Notes under the pieces: model-generated
What the model was told of the DNA's origin: nothing
Databases searched by the model: none
Seen by the model: the letters and a program-made list of their open reading frames with translations, nothing else
Assembly (NCBI GenBank): GCA_003248315.1
Contig: QKWM01000004.1
Location: forward strand, 1,054,001-1,118,000
Reading direction: 5' to 3'
DNA length: 64,000 bases
From: Streptomyces sp. SW4
Lineage (GTDB): Bacteria > Actinomycetota > Actinomycetes > Streptomycetales > Streptomycetaceae
Made by a program: the position numbers and the translations under genes
Shown here: in pieces, positions 46,548 through 55,291 of the stretch
Position numbering within the stretch: position 1 is the stretch's first letter
How the letters are laid out: the number at the start of each line of letters is the position of its first letter

Positions 46548-46577
46548 TGCATTAATTAGTCACACTAATTTATTGTG
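46548..46577 (+). promoter_or_regulatory. Promoter with palindromic operator for the MFS gene
   Basis: -35 TTGCAT (46548-46553) and -10 TATTGT (46572-46577) are 18 bases apart. The spacer is almost filled by the perfect palindrome AATTAGT-CAC-ACTAATT (46555-46571). A dimeric repressor bound there would block RNA polymerase. This is the most AT-rich spot in the region. About 85 bases of untranslated leader with repeated GATCTCGTGATCT words follow. Confidence 0.75.
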
Positions 46578-46667
46578 TGCATACACCAACCATTCCCGAC
46601 CCCCGATCTCGTGATCTCCGATCTCGTGATCTCGCGATCTCGTGATCTTTCGTCTCTTGGAGCGCAC

Positions 46668-47890
46668 ATGGACCCCTTCGAAGCGGGAGCGGGCGGCATC
46701 CTGCGGCAGCCCAAGGCCGTGTGGGCCACGGCCGGCGCGTCCGTCGTGGCCTTCATGGGCATCGGGCTCGTGGACCCGATCCTGCCGTCCATCGCCCAGG
46801 GCCTGCACGCCACGGCCGGCCAGGTCTCCCTGCTCTTCACCTCGTACTTCCTGATCACCGCCGTCGCGATGCTGGTCACCGGCGTCGTCTCCAGCCGCAT
46901 CGGCGGACGTAAGACCCTGCTGCTCGGCCTCGCCTTCGTCGTCGTCTTCGCCGGCCTGGCCGGCACCTCCGACACCGTCGGCCAGCTCGTCGGGTACCGG
47001 GCCGGCTGGGGCTGGGCAACGCGCTGTTCGTCTCGACGGCCCTCGCGGTCATCGTCGGCGCGGCGGCGGGAGGCAGCGCGGCGGCGATCCTGCTGTACGA
47101 GTCCGCCCTCGGTCTCGGCATGGCCTGCGGCCCGTTGCTCGGCGCCCTGCTCGGCGACGCCAGCTGGCGCTACCCCTTCTTCGGCACCGCGTTCCTGATG
47201 GCGGTCGGCTTCCTGTGCATCACGGCGTTCCTGAAGGAGCAGCCCAGGCCGGCCCGCAAGACGTCGCTGCTCGACCCGATCAGGGCGCTGGGCCACGGCG
47301 GTCTCGCCTCCGCCGCGATCTCGGCGTTCTTCTACAACTACACGTTCTTCACCGTGCTGGCCTTCACGCCGTTCGTGCTGAACATGACGCCGTACCGGTC
47401 CGGTGCGGTGTTCTTCGCCTGGGGCGTGCTGCTCGCCGTCTTCTCGGTGATCGTGGCGCCCCGGCTGCAGCGGCGGTTCGGCTCGCTGAAGGTGCTCGGC
47501 GGCTCACTGGTGCTGCTCGCCGCCGACGTGCTCGTGCTCGGCTACGGCGGCCACACCGCGGCGATCGTCTGCACGGTGCTGTCCGGTGCGTTCATCGGCG
47601 TGAACAACACCGTCTACACCGAGCTGGCCCTCGGCGTGTCCGACGCCCCGCGCCCGGTGGCGAGCGCCGGCTACAACTTCGTGCGCTGGTTCGCGGCGGC
47701 GGCCGCCCCCTACTTCGCGCCGAAGATCGAGGAGTGGACGGACGTGCACATCCCGTTCGTGGTCGCCGCGGTCACCGCGGTGCTGGGGGCGGCGGTCGTC
47801 GTCGTACGGCGCCGGGCGCTCACCGGCGAGGCACGGGAGCTGGGACCGCGGCACGCCACCGAGGACGGCGTCTCCGTCTTCGCCAACTGA
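46668..47890 (+). CDS. MFS transporter, one frameshift
   Basis: A 12-helix major-facilitator transporter of about 407 residues is encoded. The first helix GASVVAFMGIGLVDPILPSI and the loop motif SRIGGRKTLLLG are typical of drug exporters. A break near 47005 is repaired by one base and joins LVGYRAGWG to GNALFVSTALAV. The second half is open to the stop. The ATG at 46668 was chosen because the usual DPFEAGAGG head follows. The gene has its own palindrome-controlled promoter, suggesting induction by a ligand. Substrate is unknown. Confidence 0.9.
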
Positions 47891-47953
47891 CCGGCCCTCC
47901 CCGCACGTTGGCCGGACCCGCCCGTCGGTGAGATCCGTCACGGAGCGGGGCGG

Positions 47954-48550
47954 TCAGTCCAGCGGCACCGGCCTGCGGGCCGGGTCCCTCAGGTCCGTGC
48001 CGTGCGTCAGCCAGCGCTCCTGGAGGGCCTGCGCGCCGTGCACCCGCTTCCAGGCGGCCTCGTTCGGCGTCATCGGCAGCAGCGGCAGGAACCGCACGGG
48101 ATCCAGCGGGTCCGGCAGCTCCAGGTCCTCCACCAGGCCGCCCGGCTCGGCGACCAGGACGGAGGTGAACGGGGCGCCGGGCCACAGCGGCTCACCGACG
48201 TCGAGGGAGGCACCGGGGGCCACGACCACGCCCTCCACCTGCGGGGACGCGGCGAGCACGGCGAGCGGGCGGAGCACCTTGTCGGTGTCGGCGAGCCCGG
48301 CCCGGACCGACAGGACCAGCTCGGCGCGCGGGCCCTCGACCGGGTCGGCGAGCATCGCCGTGGGATCCGTCATGGGCCGGGCGGACATGCCGAGCGTGGC
48401 GTACCGGACGAGGTCCCCCTCCGGGTCGTCACCGGTGAAACGCAGCACCTCGATGCGGTCGGTGCCGAGGAAGGTGACCGCCGCGCGCGCGTCCGGCTCG
48501 CCCAGCGCCGTGCGCAACCGGGCCTCGACCAGAGGAAGAACATCAGCCAT
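47954..48550 (-). CDS. Suppressor-of-fused domain protein
   Basis: The 198-residue cytoplasmic protein has the suppressor-of-fused fold: IEVLRFTGDD...RYATLGMSARPM near residue 40, the AELVLSVRAG strand and the C-terminal FLPLLPMTPNEAAW. In bacteria these proteins are often immunity-like or of unknown role; no toxin is near. The ATG at 48550 is well placed. It is divergent from the corA transcript. Confidence 0.87.
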   Translation of the reverse strand: MADVLPLVEARLRTALGEPDARAAVTFLGTDRIEVLRFTGDDPEGDLVRYATLGMSARPMTDPTAMLADPVEGPRAELVLSVRAGLADTDKVLRPLAVLAASPQVEGVVVAPGASLDVGEPLWPGAPFTSVLVAEPGGLVEDLELPDPLDPVRFLPLLPMTPNEAAWKRVHGAQALQERWLTHGTDLRDPARRPVPLD

Positions 48551-48592
48551 GCGGCGAGCATAGAACTCGTCAGGACCGGGCAAAGCGGCGCC

Positions 48593-48770
48593 TTGACACG
48601 CCGAGCGGCTGATACGCTGGCCCGGCGGCTTCGGGGCAGCGCTTTCGGGCAGCACGCGCAAGCGTGAACCTCTCGGCCCCGCCGCACGGAACACTCCCCT
48701 ACGGGGAACCCCTCTAAACCAGGGGAATCGATCGTCCCTCACGAGGGACCGGCCGGAGGAGGTGAGGCTG
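48593..48770 (+). promoter_or_regulatory. Structured leader of corA
   Basis: TTGACA (48593-48598) with TACGCT 14 bases on is a possible promoter; the short spacer may reflect missing bases. About 95 bases later three hairpins follow closely: TCCCC-TAC-GGGGA (48695-48707), CCCCT-7-AGGGG (48709-48725) and GTCCCT-CACG-AGGGAC (48734-48749). A strong GGAGGAGG then precedes GTG 48762 and ATG 48773, which could open a small leader frame. The whole leader is over 500 bases. It accounts for the gap 48551-49135. A magnesium-responsive switch is possible but unproven. Confidence 0.5.
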
Positions 48771-49135
48771 TCATGGACCGAAGTCGACCGTGCAGTATCA
48801 CCCGCTCTTCCGGCCGCTGACGCACCGGCCTCGGCCCGCTTTCGGCCGTCGCTGCCGTCACCTGCGCGCCCTGCCGCGTCCCGGTCGTCTCCCGACCGCG
48901 TCTCGTCGTCTCGTCGCACGGAAGAGCACGTCGTCGTTCGTTCGACCTGCCTGACGCGCCCGGCCCCGGCCGGATCCGCGTCGACAGCTCACTCAAGCGC
49001 GAAATCCGCCACCGCGACGGTGCGGTGCTCCCCGCTTTGTGGACGCGCCGACCCAGCGCAGACAGGACGTCCCCATTCCGGGTAGTTCCACCCGTCGCCG
49101 GCGCCTTTTCGCTGCCCGATGCGAAGGAGCCTGCC

Positions 49136-50254
49136 ATGTCGATGATCCGTGACCTGCGCGCCGCCGTACGCCCGTCCCGCGTCTCGCTGCGCAAGGACGG
49201 CGGTGCGCCCTACGACACCACCCGTGACCCGGCGACCGCCTCGGCCGTCGTCGACTGCGCCGTCTACCGGGACGGCCGCCGCGTCGAGTGCGAGACGCCG
49301 CTCAGCCCGCACGAGGCCATGCGCCGGGTGCGGCGCGACGGCGGCTTCGTGTGGATCGGCCTGCACGAGCCGACCGAGGACGAGTTCGCCGGTATCGCCC
49401 GCGAGTTCGGGCTGCACCCGCTGGCCGTGGAGGACGCGGTGCAGGCCCACCAGCGGCCGAAGCTGGAGCGCTACGACGACTCCCTCTTCACCGTCTTCAA
49501 GACCATCCACTACGTCGATCACGACCGGCTCACCGCCAACAGCGAGGTCGTCGAGACCGGCGAGGTGATGTGCTTCACCGGGCGGGACTTCTTCATCACC
49601 GTCCGGCACGGCGGACAGGGCTCGCTGCGGGGGCTGCGCCACCGGCTCCAGGACGACCCCGAGCTGCTGGCGCGGGGGCCGTCGGCGGTGCTGCACGCCA
49701 TCGCCGACCATGTGGTCGACGGCTACATCGCGGTCGCCGACGCCGTCCAGGACGACATCGACGAGGTCGAGACCGAGGTCTTCTCGCCGGGCCGCAAGGG
49801 CACGCCGCGCGGCACCGACGCCGGCCGGATCTACCAACTCAAGCGCGAGGTGCTGGAGTTCAAGCGGGCGGTGTCGCCGCTGCTGCGGCCCATGCAGCTG
49901 CTGAGCGAGCGGCCGATGCGGCTGATCGACCCGGACATCCAGAAGTACTTCCGGGACGTCGCCGACCACCTCGCCCGGGTGCAGGAGCAGGTCATCGGCT
50001 TCGACGAACTGCTCAACTCCATCCTCCAGGCCAACCTCGCGCAGGCCTCCGTCGCGCAGAACGAGGACATGCGGAAGATCACCTCGTGGGCGGCGATCAT
50101 CGCCGTGCCGACGATGGTGTGCGGTGTGTACGGCATGAACTTCGACCACATGCCCGAGCTGCACTGGCGCTACGGCTATCCCCTGGTCCTCGGCGTCACC
50201 GTGGCCATCTGCTTCGGCATCCACCGCACCCTGAAGCGCAACGGCTGGCTGTGA
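49136..50254 (+). CDS. corA: CorA-family magnesium transporter
   Basis: The 372-residue protein has a long cytoplasmic N-terminal domain (WIGLHEPTEDEF, HPLAVEDAV, KLERYDD) and two C-terminal membrane helices. The signature YGMNF follows the first helix, as in all CorA channels. It forms a pentameric Mg2+ (or Co2+/Ni2+) channel in the cytoplasmic membrane. The ATG at 49136 has GAAGGAG nine bases upstream and yields the head SMIRDLRAAVRPSR. The frame is intact. A cytoplasmic MgtE-N/CBS gene lies 1.9 kb downstream on the same strand. Confidence 0.93.
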   Translation: MSMIRDLRAAVRPSRVSLRKDGGAPYDTTRDPATASAVVDCAVYRDGRRVECETPLSPHEAMRRVRRDGGFVWIGLHEPTEDEFAGIAREFGLHPLAVEDAVQAHQRPKLERYDDSLFTVFKTIHYVDHDRLTANSEVVETGEVMCFTGRDFFITVRHGGQGSLRGLRHRLQDDPELLARGPSAVLHAIADHVVDGYIAVADAVQDDIDEVETEVFSPGRKGTPRGTDAGRIYQLKREVLEFKRAVSPLLRPMQLLSERPMRLIDPDIQKYFRDVADHLARVQEQVIGFDELLNSILQANLAQASVAQNEDMRKITSWAAIIAVPTMVCGVYGMNFDHMPELHWRYGYPLVLGVTVAICFGIHRTLKRNGWL

Positions 50255-50287
50255 GGCCCCCGGCCCGGCCCTGGATAGGCTGAGCGC

Positions 50288-50806
50288 ATGACAAGCGAGC
50301 TGCTCGACCGGGCCCTCGTCGAGGAGGCCACCAAGAAGTCAGGGCTGATCTGGGTCCAGGGGCCCGGCAGCCCGGCCCGCGCCCTGTGGCACGTCTGGCA
50401 CGAGGGCGCCGCCTGCGTCGTCGGCGACGGTCCCGGGGAGCAGCCGCTGCCGGGGCTGGCCGACGGGGCCGAGGCCGAGGTGACCGTGCGCAGCAAGGAC
50501 AAGGGGGCCGGCTGGTCTCCTGGACGGCGCGGGTCGTGGAGCTGGCCCCCGGCTCCGAGGCGTGGCAGGCGGCGGTGGCGGAGCTGAAGGGCAAGCGGCT
50601 CAACGCGCCCGACGGTGAGGCCGTGCCGGACCGGTGGTCGCGGGAGTGCCGGGTGCTGCGGCTGGAGCCGACCGGTGCGACGGGGGCGCTGCCCGACGGT
50701 TCGCTCGCGGAGCCGCCGCTGCCGACGCCGGCGACGACCCGGGGGCGATTCCGGCGGGGCTGCCGCGGTTGCTGCTGGGGCGGCGGGGCGCCGGAAGCGG
50801 GGGTGA
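50288..50806 (+). CDS. Hypothetical protein, about three frameshifts
   Basis: The product of about 173 residues has a beta-rich first half (LIWVQGPGSPARALWHVWHE, ACVVGDG, AEVTVRSKDKG). A helical part AWQAAVAELKGKRLN with the segment RWSRECRVLRLEP follows, and a Pro/Thr linker ends it. Breaks lie near 50515, 50738 and probably 50785. With three added bases the stop is TGA at 50804-50806. The 3' end is uncertain because repeats begin soon after. It is 33 bases after corA and so probably in the same operon. I recognise no family. Confidence 0.65.
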
Positions 50807-50835
50807 CGCCGGGGCGCCTGGAAACGCGGGCGGCC

Positions 50836-51082
50836 GGGGTGGTTGCGGAGGGGTGGTTGCGGAGGGGTGGTTGCGGAGGGGCGCGTCCGCGGCGCCGTCG
50901 TGGCTGGTCGCGCAGTTCCCCGCGCCCCTCGGGACGTTGCCGGGGCCGTCGGGTGTGAGGTGCCCGTGCCTTCCGCGGGACGTTGCCAGGGCCGTCGGGT
51001 GTGAGGTGCCCGCGCCTTCCGCGGGACGTTGCCGGGGCCGTCGGGTGTGAGGTGCCGGCGCCTTTCTCGGGCGTTGCCGGGG
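50836..51082. repeat. Two tandem repeat arrays and a genus-typical motif
   Basis: A 14-base unit GGGGTGGTTGCGGA repeats three times (50836-50878). TGGTCGCGCAGTTCCCCGCG followed by CCCCT (50905-50929) is a motif I recognise from many Streptomyces intergenic regions. A 46-base unit beginning GGGACGTTGCCGGGGCCGTC repeats at 50931, 50977 and 51023, with a partial fourth copy up to the stop of the lipoprotein gene at 51083. Confidence 0.9.
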
Positions 51083-51850
51083 TCAGGAGGTCGGGAGCTG
51101 TTTGCCGTAGTCGAGGGTCTCGTCCTTCGGCGGTTCCTGGAGCGGGAAGTCCTTGCCCCAGTCGGAGAAGAGGATCGTGCCGGCCTCGCCCGCGCGCACC
51201 AGCCGTACCGGATACGGCTTGCCCTCCAGGGAGACGTCCAGGGAACCGCCGGATCCCTTGTCGCCGCTGATGCGGATCGTGCGGACGCCGCCCTGCTCGT
51301 GCCGCCCGTCGGTCTCCACCGTGCCGTGCAGCGTCAGCAGGCCGTCCAGGAGGAGGTCCTTGTCGGCGAACCCGATGAACTTCTTGTACTGGGGATCCGC
51401 CTGCGGCACCGTCACGTACTTGCCGCCGAGCTTCTCGGCCGCGGCCGCGTCACCGCCGCCGGAGTCGCCGCCCGCGCCGCCCGCGGAGTCGCTGCTCCAG
51501 AACTCCGCGTCCGCCTTCAGGAACAGCTTCTCGCCGATCCGCAGCAGCCGGAACGTCCTGCCCTCCGCGGTGACCGACCCGGTCCCCCCGTCCGGCTTCA
51601 GCTGCATGTCGAGCTTGTACGTGCGCCCGCTGGTGACCACGGTGCCGGCCAGCCGGACCGCGGACGCGGACTCCGCCGCCGTACGCGTCCTGGCCTGGAT
51701 CTTCTCGGCCGGCAGCTTGCCGACGCCGTTGGTGCCGGCGTCCGGGTCCTCCCCGCCGCACCCCGTCAGCCCCGTCCCGGCCACCGCCAGGGCGCACACC
51801 GCGCCGGCCAGAGCGACCCTGCGGTTTCGGCGCCGGGGAGTAACAGTCAC
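51083..51850 (-). CDS. LppX/LprG-like lipoprotein
   Basis: The 255-residue lipoprotein has signal VALAGAVCALAVAGTGLTGC with the modified cysteine at about residue 31. The mature part has the shape of LppX/LprG lipid-binding lipoproteins: SAVRLAGTVVTSGRTYKLDM, RIGEKLFLKAD and the GGKYVTVPQ segment. Members bind or carry lipids at the outer face of the membrane. The GTG at 51850 begins TVTPRRRNRR. It is convergent with the corA operon and divergent from the MgtE-N gene. Confidence 0.85.
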   Translation of the reverse strand: MTVTPRRRNRRVALAGAVCALAVAGTGLTGCGGEDPDAGTNGVGKLPAEKIQARTRTAAESASAVRLAGTVVTSGRTYKLDMQLKPDGGTGSVTAEGRTFRLLRIGEKLFLKADAEFWSSDSAGGAGGDSGGGDAAAAEKLGGKYVTVPQADPQYKKFIGFADKDLLLDGLLTLHGTVETDGRHEQGGVRTIRISGDKGSGGSLDVSLEGKPYPVRLVRAGEAGTILFSDWGKDFPLQEPPKDETLDYGKQLPTS

Positions 51851-52145
51851 AGGTGGGGCTGCCTTTCTGACGGGTCCGACAGGTCTGAAAGGGATCGGCA
51901 CACAGATCCACAGCGGCGTACCGCAGCGTACCGGGACCCCGGACGGCGAACGGAGGCAGTCCGTCCGGACCGGCCGCCAGAGCGGGCCGGTTGCGGACGG
52001 GCTAGCCTGAAGCCCGTCCGAGCGGGCAATTCGGAAAAGAGACACCGTACGAAACAGCTCTCACGACAGCACTTGCGCACGCCGACGACCTGACCGTTCT
52101 CCCGACGACCCTCTGACGACCCTCTGACGAAAAGGAGCCGCCGGC
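51851..52145. other. Divergent intergenic region
   Basis: The 295-base gap between the lipoprotein gene and the MgtE-N/CBS gene contains GACGACC(C)TCTGACGA repeats just before the ATG at 52146 (52098-52131). AAAAGGAG is the ribosome site for that gene. No other gene is seen. Confidence 0.5.
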
Positions 52146-53429
52146 ATGGCAGCGGGCGCCCCCCGGATCTTCGTCTCGCACCTCTCGGGTGTCGCCGTCT
52201 TCGACCCGAACGGCGACCAGGTGGGCCGTGTGCGCGACCTGGTCGTGATGCTCCGCGTCGGGCAGAAACCGCCTCGGCTGCTCGGCCTGGTCGTCGAACT
52301 CGCCACCCGCCGCCGCATCTTCCTGCCCATGACCCGGGTCACCGGCATCCAGTCCGGCCAGGTGCTGTCCACCGGCGTGCTCAACGTCCGCCGCTTCGAG
52401 CAGCGGCCCACCGAACGCCTGGTCTTCGGCGAGCTGCTGGACCGCCGGGTCACGCTCACCGAGACGGGCGAGGAGGTCACCGTCCTCGACCTGTCGGTGC
52501 ACCAGCTGCCGACCCGCCGGGACTGGGAGATCGACCGCGTCTTCGTCCGCAAGGGCAGGAAGGGCGGCGCGTTCCGCCGCAGCAAGGGCGAGACCCTGAC
52601 CGTGGAGTGGACGGCGGTCACCGGCTTCTCCCTGGAGGAGCACGGGCAGGGCGCCGAGAACCTGCTCGCCACCTTCGAGCAGCTGCGCCCCGCCGACCTG
52701 GCCAACGTCCTGCACCACCTGTCCCCCAAGCGCCGCGCCGAGGTCGCCGCCGCCCTCGACGACGACCGCCTGGCCGACGTGCTGGAGGAACTGCCGGAGG
52801 ACGACCAGATCGAGATCCTCGGCAAGCTGGCCGAGGAGCGCGCCGCGGACGTCCTGGAGGCGATGGACCCGGACGACGCCGCCGACCTGCTCGGCGAGCT
52901 GCCGGAGGCCGACAAGGAGCGGCTGCTGAGCCTCATGAAGCCCGCCGACGCGGCCGACATGCGGCGGCTGATGGCGTACGAGGAGCACACGGCCGGCGGT
53001 CTGATGACGACCGAGCCGATCGTGCTGCGCCCCGACGCCACCGTCGCCGACGCGCTCGCCCGGGTCCGCAACCCGGACCTGTCCCCCGCCCTCGCCGCCC
53101 AGGTCTACGTCTGCCGGCCGCCCGACGAGACCCCGACCGGCAAGTACCTCGGCACGGTGCACTTCCAGCGCCTGCTGCGGGACCCCCCGTACACGCTCGT
53201 CGGCTCGATCATCGACGACGACCTGCAGCCGCTGGAGCCGGAGGCGGCGCTGCCCGTGGTCGCCGGGTTCTTCGCCACGTACGACATGGTGGCGGCTCCC
53301 GTCGTCGACGAGTCCGGGTCGCTGCTGGGGGCCGTCACCGTGGACGACGTACTGGACCACATGCTGCCGCAGGACTGGCGGGAGACGGAGTTCCATCTGG
53401 AGGAGGGGGCGGGTGTCCATGACGCCTGA
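52146..53429 (+). CDS. MgtE-N/CBS domain protein without membrane part
   Basis: The 427-residue protein begins with a PRC-barrel-like part (FVSHLSGVAVFD, VGRVRDLVVM). A second beta domain, the helical superhelix of MgtE (LADVLEELPEDDQIEILGKL, ADLLGELPEAD) and a CBS pair (GGLMTTEPIVLRP; AAPVVDESGSLLGAVTVDDV) follow. The transmembrane channel of MgtE is absent, so it is a cytoplasmic Mg2+-sensing or regulatory protein. The ATG at 52146 follows AAAAGGAG. Its stop lies inside the next gene, so it is coupled to the DUF1003 gene. Mycobacteria keep the same pair (Rv1232c/Rv1231c). Confidence 0.9.
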   Translation: MAAGAPRIFVSHLSGVAVFDPNGDQVGRVRDLVVMLRVGQKPPRLLGLVVELATRRRIFLPMTRVTGIQSGQVLSTGVLNVRRFEQRPTERLVFGELLDRRVTLTETGEEVTVLDLSVHQLPTRRDWEIDRVFVRKGRKGGAFRRSKGETLTVEWTAVTGFSLEEHGQGAENLLATFEQLRPADLANVLHHLSPKRRAEVAAALDDDRLADVLEELPEDDQIEILGKLAEERAADVLEAMDPDDAADLLGELPEADKERLLSLMKPADAADMRRLMAYEEHTAGGLMTTEPIVLRPDATVADALARVRNPDLSPALAAQVYVCRPPDETPTGKYLGTVHFQRLLRDPPYTLVGSIIDDDLQPLEPEAALPVVAGFFATYDMVAAPVVDESGSLLGAVTVDDVLDHMLPQDWRETEFHLEEGAGVHDA

Positions 53430-54033
53430 GCGCGAGACCGTCCGTGAGCGCACGCCGGCCGGGGCGACCGCGACCGCCCGGCACCGGCCCCGGCTGGACC
53501 AGCCCCGGCCGCCGCGCCGCCGCCTGCTGCCCGAGTGGGACCCGGACGCGTTCGGCCGGCTGTCCGAGCGGATCGCGCGCTTCATCGGCACCGGACGGTT
53601 CCTCGTCTGGATGACGGTCGTCATCGTCGTGTGGGTGCTGTGGAACGTCAGCGCCCCCGCCCACCTGCGGTTCGACGAGTATCCGTTCATCTTCCTGACC
53701 CTGGCGCTGTCCCTCCAGGCCTCCTACGCCGCCCCGCTCATCCTGCTCGCGCAGAACCGGCAGGACGACCGGGACCGGGTCAATCTGGAGCAGGACCGCA
53801 AGCAGAACGAGCGGTCCATCGCCGACACCGAGTACCTGACCCGGGAGATCGCCGCCCTGCGCATCGGTCTGGGCGAGGTCGCGACCCGGGACTGGATCCG
53901 CTCCGAGCTCCAGGACATGGTCAAGGAGCTGGAGGAACTGCGCGACGGCCACCGCCCGGAGGCGGACTCCGTCCCGGCAGTCAGGACATTCCGGGCGGAG
54001 CGGTCCGCGGGACGTGACGCAGACGACCGTTGA
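53413..54033 (+). CDS. DUF1003 membrane protein
   Basis: The 206-residue protein has two membrane helices (WMTVVIVVWVLWNV and IFLTLALSLQASYAAPLILLA). The DUF1003 hallmark loop FDEYPF lies between them, and the diagnostic QNRQDDRDR and a helical tail rich in Glu and Arg follow. The head is Pro/Arg-rich. GTG 53413 is favoured by the GGAGG at 53402; ATG 53419 is the alternative. It overlaps the preceding gene by 17 bases. It may supply the membrane part for the MgtE-N/CBS protein; that is inference. Confidence 0.88.
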   Translation: MSMTPERETVRERTPAGATATARHRPRLDQPRPPRRRLLPEWDPDAFGRLSERIARFIGTGRFLVWMTVVIVVWVLWNVSAPAHLRFDEYPFIFLTLALSLQASYAAPLILLAQNRQDDRDRVNLEQDRKQNERSIADTEYLTREIAALRIGLGEVATRDWIRSELQDMVKELEELRDGHRPEADSVPAVRTFRAERSAGRDADDR

Positions 54034-54076
54034 CGGGCTTACCGGCGCGTAGCCGGGGCGCCGTACCATCGTCCTT

Positions 54077-55208
54077 ATGGTTACGGAAGACGCGGTGCGC
54101 GAGGCACTGTCGACGGTGAACGACCCCGAGATCAACCGCCCATCACCGACCTCGGGATGGTCAAGTCGGTCGAGATCGGCGCGGACGGAGCGGTCGCGGT
54201 CGCCGTGTACCTGACGGTGTCCGGCTGTCCCATGCGGGACACCATCACCCAGCGCGTCTCCGACGCCGTCTCGCGCGTCGAGGGCGTCACGCGCGTCGAC
54301 GTCGAGCTGGACGTGATGAGCGACGAGCAGCGCCGTGAGCTGGCCGCCGCCCTGCGCGGCGGGCAGGCCGAGCGCGAGGTCCCCTTCGCCAAGCCGGGCA
54401 GCCTCACCCGGGTCTACGCGGTCGCCTCCGGCAAGGGCGGCGTCGGCAAGTCGTCGGTCACCGTCAACCTGGCGGCGGCGATGGCGGCGGACGGCCTGAA
54501 GGTCGGTGTCGTCGACGCCGACATCTACGGCCACAGCGTGCCGCGCATGCTGGGCGCGGACGGGCGTCCCACCCAGGTCGAGAACATGATCATGCCGCCG
54601 TCGGCCCACGGCGTGAAGGTCATCTCCATCGGCATGTTCACGCCGGGCAACGCCCCGGTCGTCTGGCGCGGCCCGATGCTGCACCGCGCCCTCCAGCAGT
54701 TCCTGGCGGACGTGTACTGGGGCGACCTCGACGTGCTCCTCCTCGACCTGCCGCCGGGCACGGGCGACATCGCCATCTCCGTGGCCCAGCTCGTGCCGAA
54801 CGCCGAGATCCTGGTCGTCACGACGCCGCAGCAGGCGGCGGCCGAGGTGGCCGAGCGGGCCGGCGCGATCGCCGTGCAGACCCACCAGAAGATCGTCGGC
54901 GTGGTCGAGAACATGTCGGGCCTGCCCTGCCCGCACTGCGGCGAGATGGTCGACGTCTTCGGCACCGGCGGCGGTCAGCTGGTCGCCGACGGCCTGACCC
55001 GCACGACCGGCACCTCCGTCCCGGTCCTCGGCGCCATCCCCATCGACGTCCGTCTCCGCGAGGGCGGCGACGAGGGCAAGCCGGTGGTGCTGAGCGACCC
55101 GGACTCCCCGGCGGGCTCCGCGCTGCGGGCGATCGCCGGGAAGCTCGGCGGACGCCAGCGCGGCCTGTCGGGGCTGTCCCTGGGGATCACCCCAAGAACA
55201 AGTTCTGA
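54077..55208 (+). CDS. mrp: Mrp/NBP35-family ATP-binding protein, two frameshifts
   Basis: This Mrp/ApbC-type P-loop ATPase carries iron-sulfur clusters to client proteins. About 377 residues are encoded. A DUF59/MIP18 domain comes first (LTVSGCPMRDTI). Then come the deviant Walker A SGKGGVGKS, DADIYGHSVPRMLG and the cluster-binding CPHC pair near residue 285. The ATG at 54077 is required for the DUF59 start. Breaks lie near 54138 (three C where four fit) and near 55190. Repair of the second gives the stop at 55206-55208. A convergent terminator follows. Confidence 0.92.
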
Positions 55209-55222
55209 GCCACACCGCCGCC

Positions 55223-55286
55223 GGGGCGCCGTACGACCGACGGCGCCCCGTCCTGCCGGTGGGCGCCGTACGGCCGCCGGCGCCCC
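55223..55286. terminator. Convergent double terminator after mrp
   Basis: Two hairpins lie close together: GGGGCGCCG/CGGCGCCCC (55223-55249) and GGGCGCCG/CGGCGCCC (55261-55285), the latter followed by CTTCGGTC. They separate mrp from the converging hypothetical gene. Confidence 0.8.
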
Positions 55287-55291
55287 TTCGG

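Noticed and set aside
47954..48550. Suppressor-of-fused protein as immunity factor of a toxin system
   Set aside because: No polymorphic toxin, WXG100 or secretion gene lies beside it; its neighbours are an MFS transporter and corA.
48750..48780. GGTGAGGCT resembling the start of an M-box magnesium riboswitch before corA
   Set aside because: The rest of the M-box (conserved ACTGCC and ACGCCAA segments and the known stem order) is not present after it, and the match overlaps an ordinary ribosome site.
48762..49085. Open frame of 107 codons starting GTG 48762, and a 15-codon frame at ATG 48773, upstream of corA
   Set aside because: The product is Ser/Pro/Ala-biased with no domain. The ribosome site is two bases from the GTG. 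I keep the region as a leader rather than a gene.
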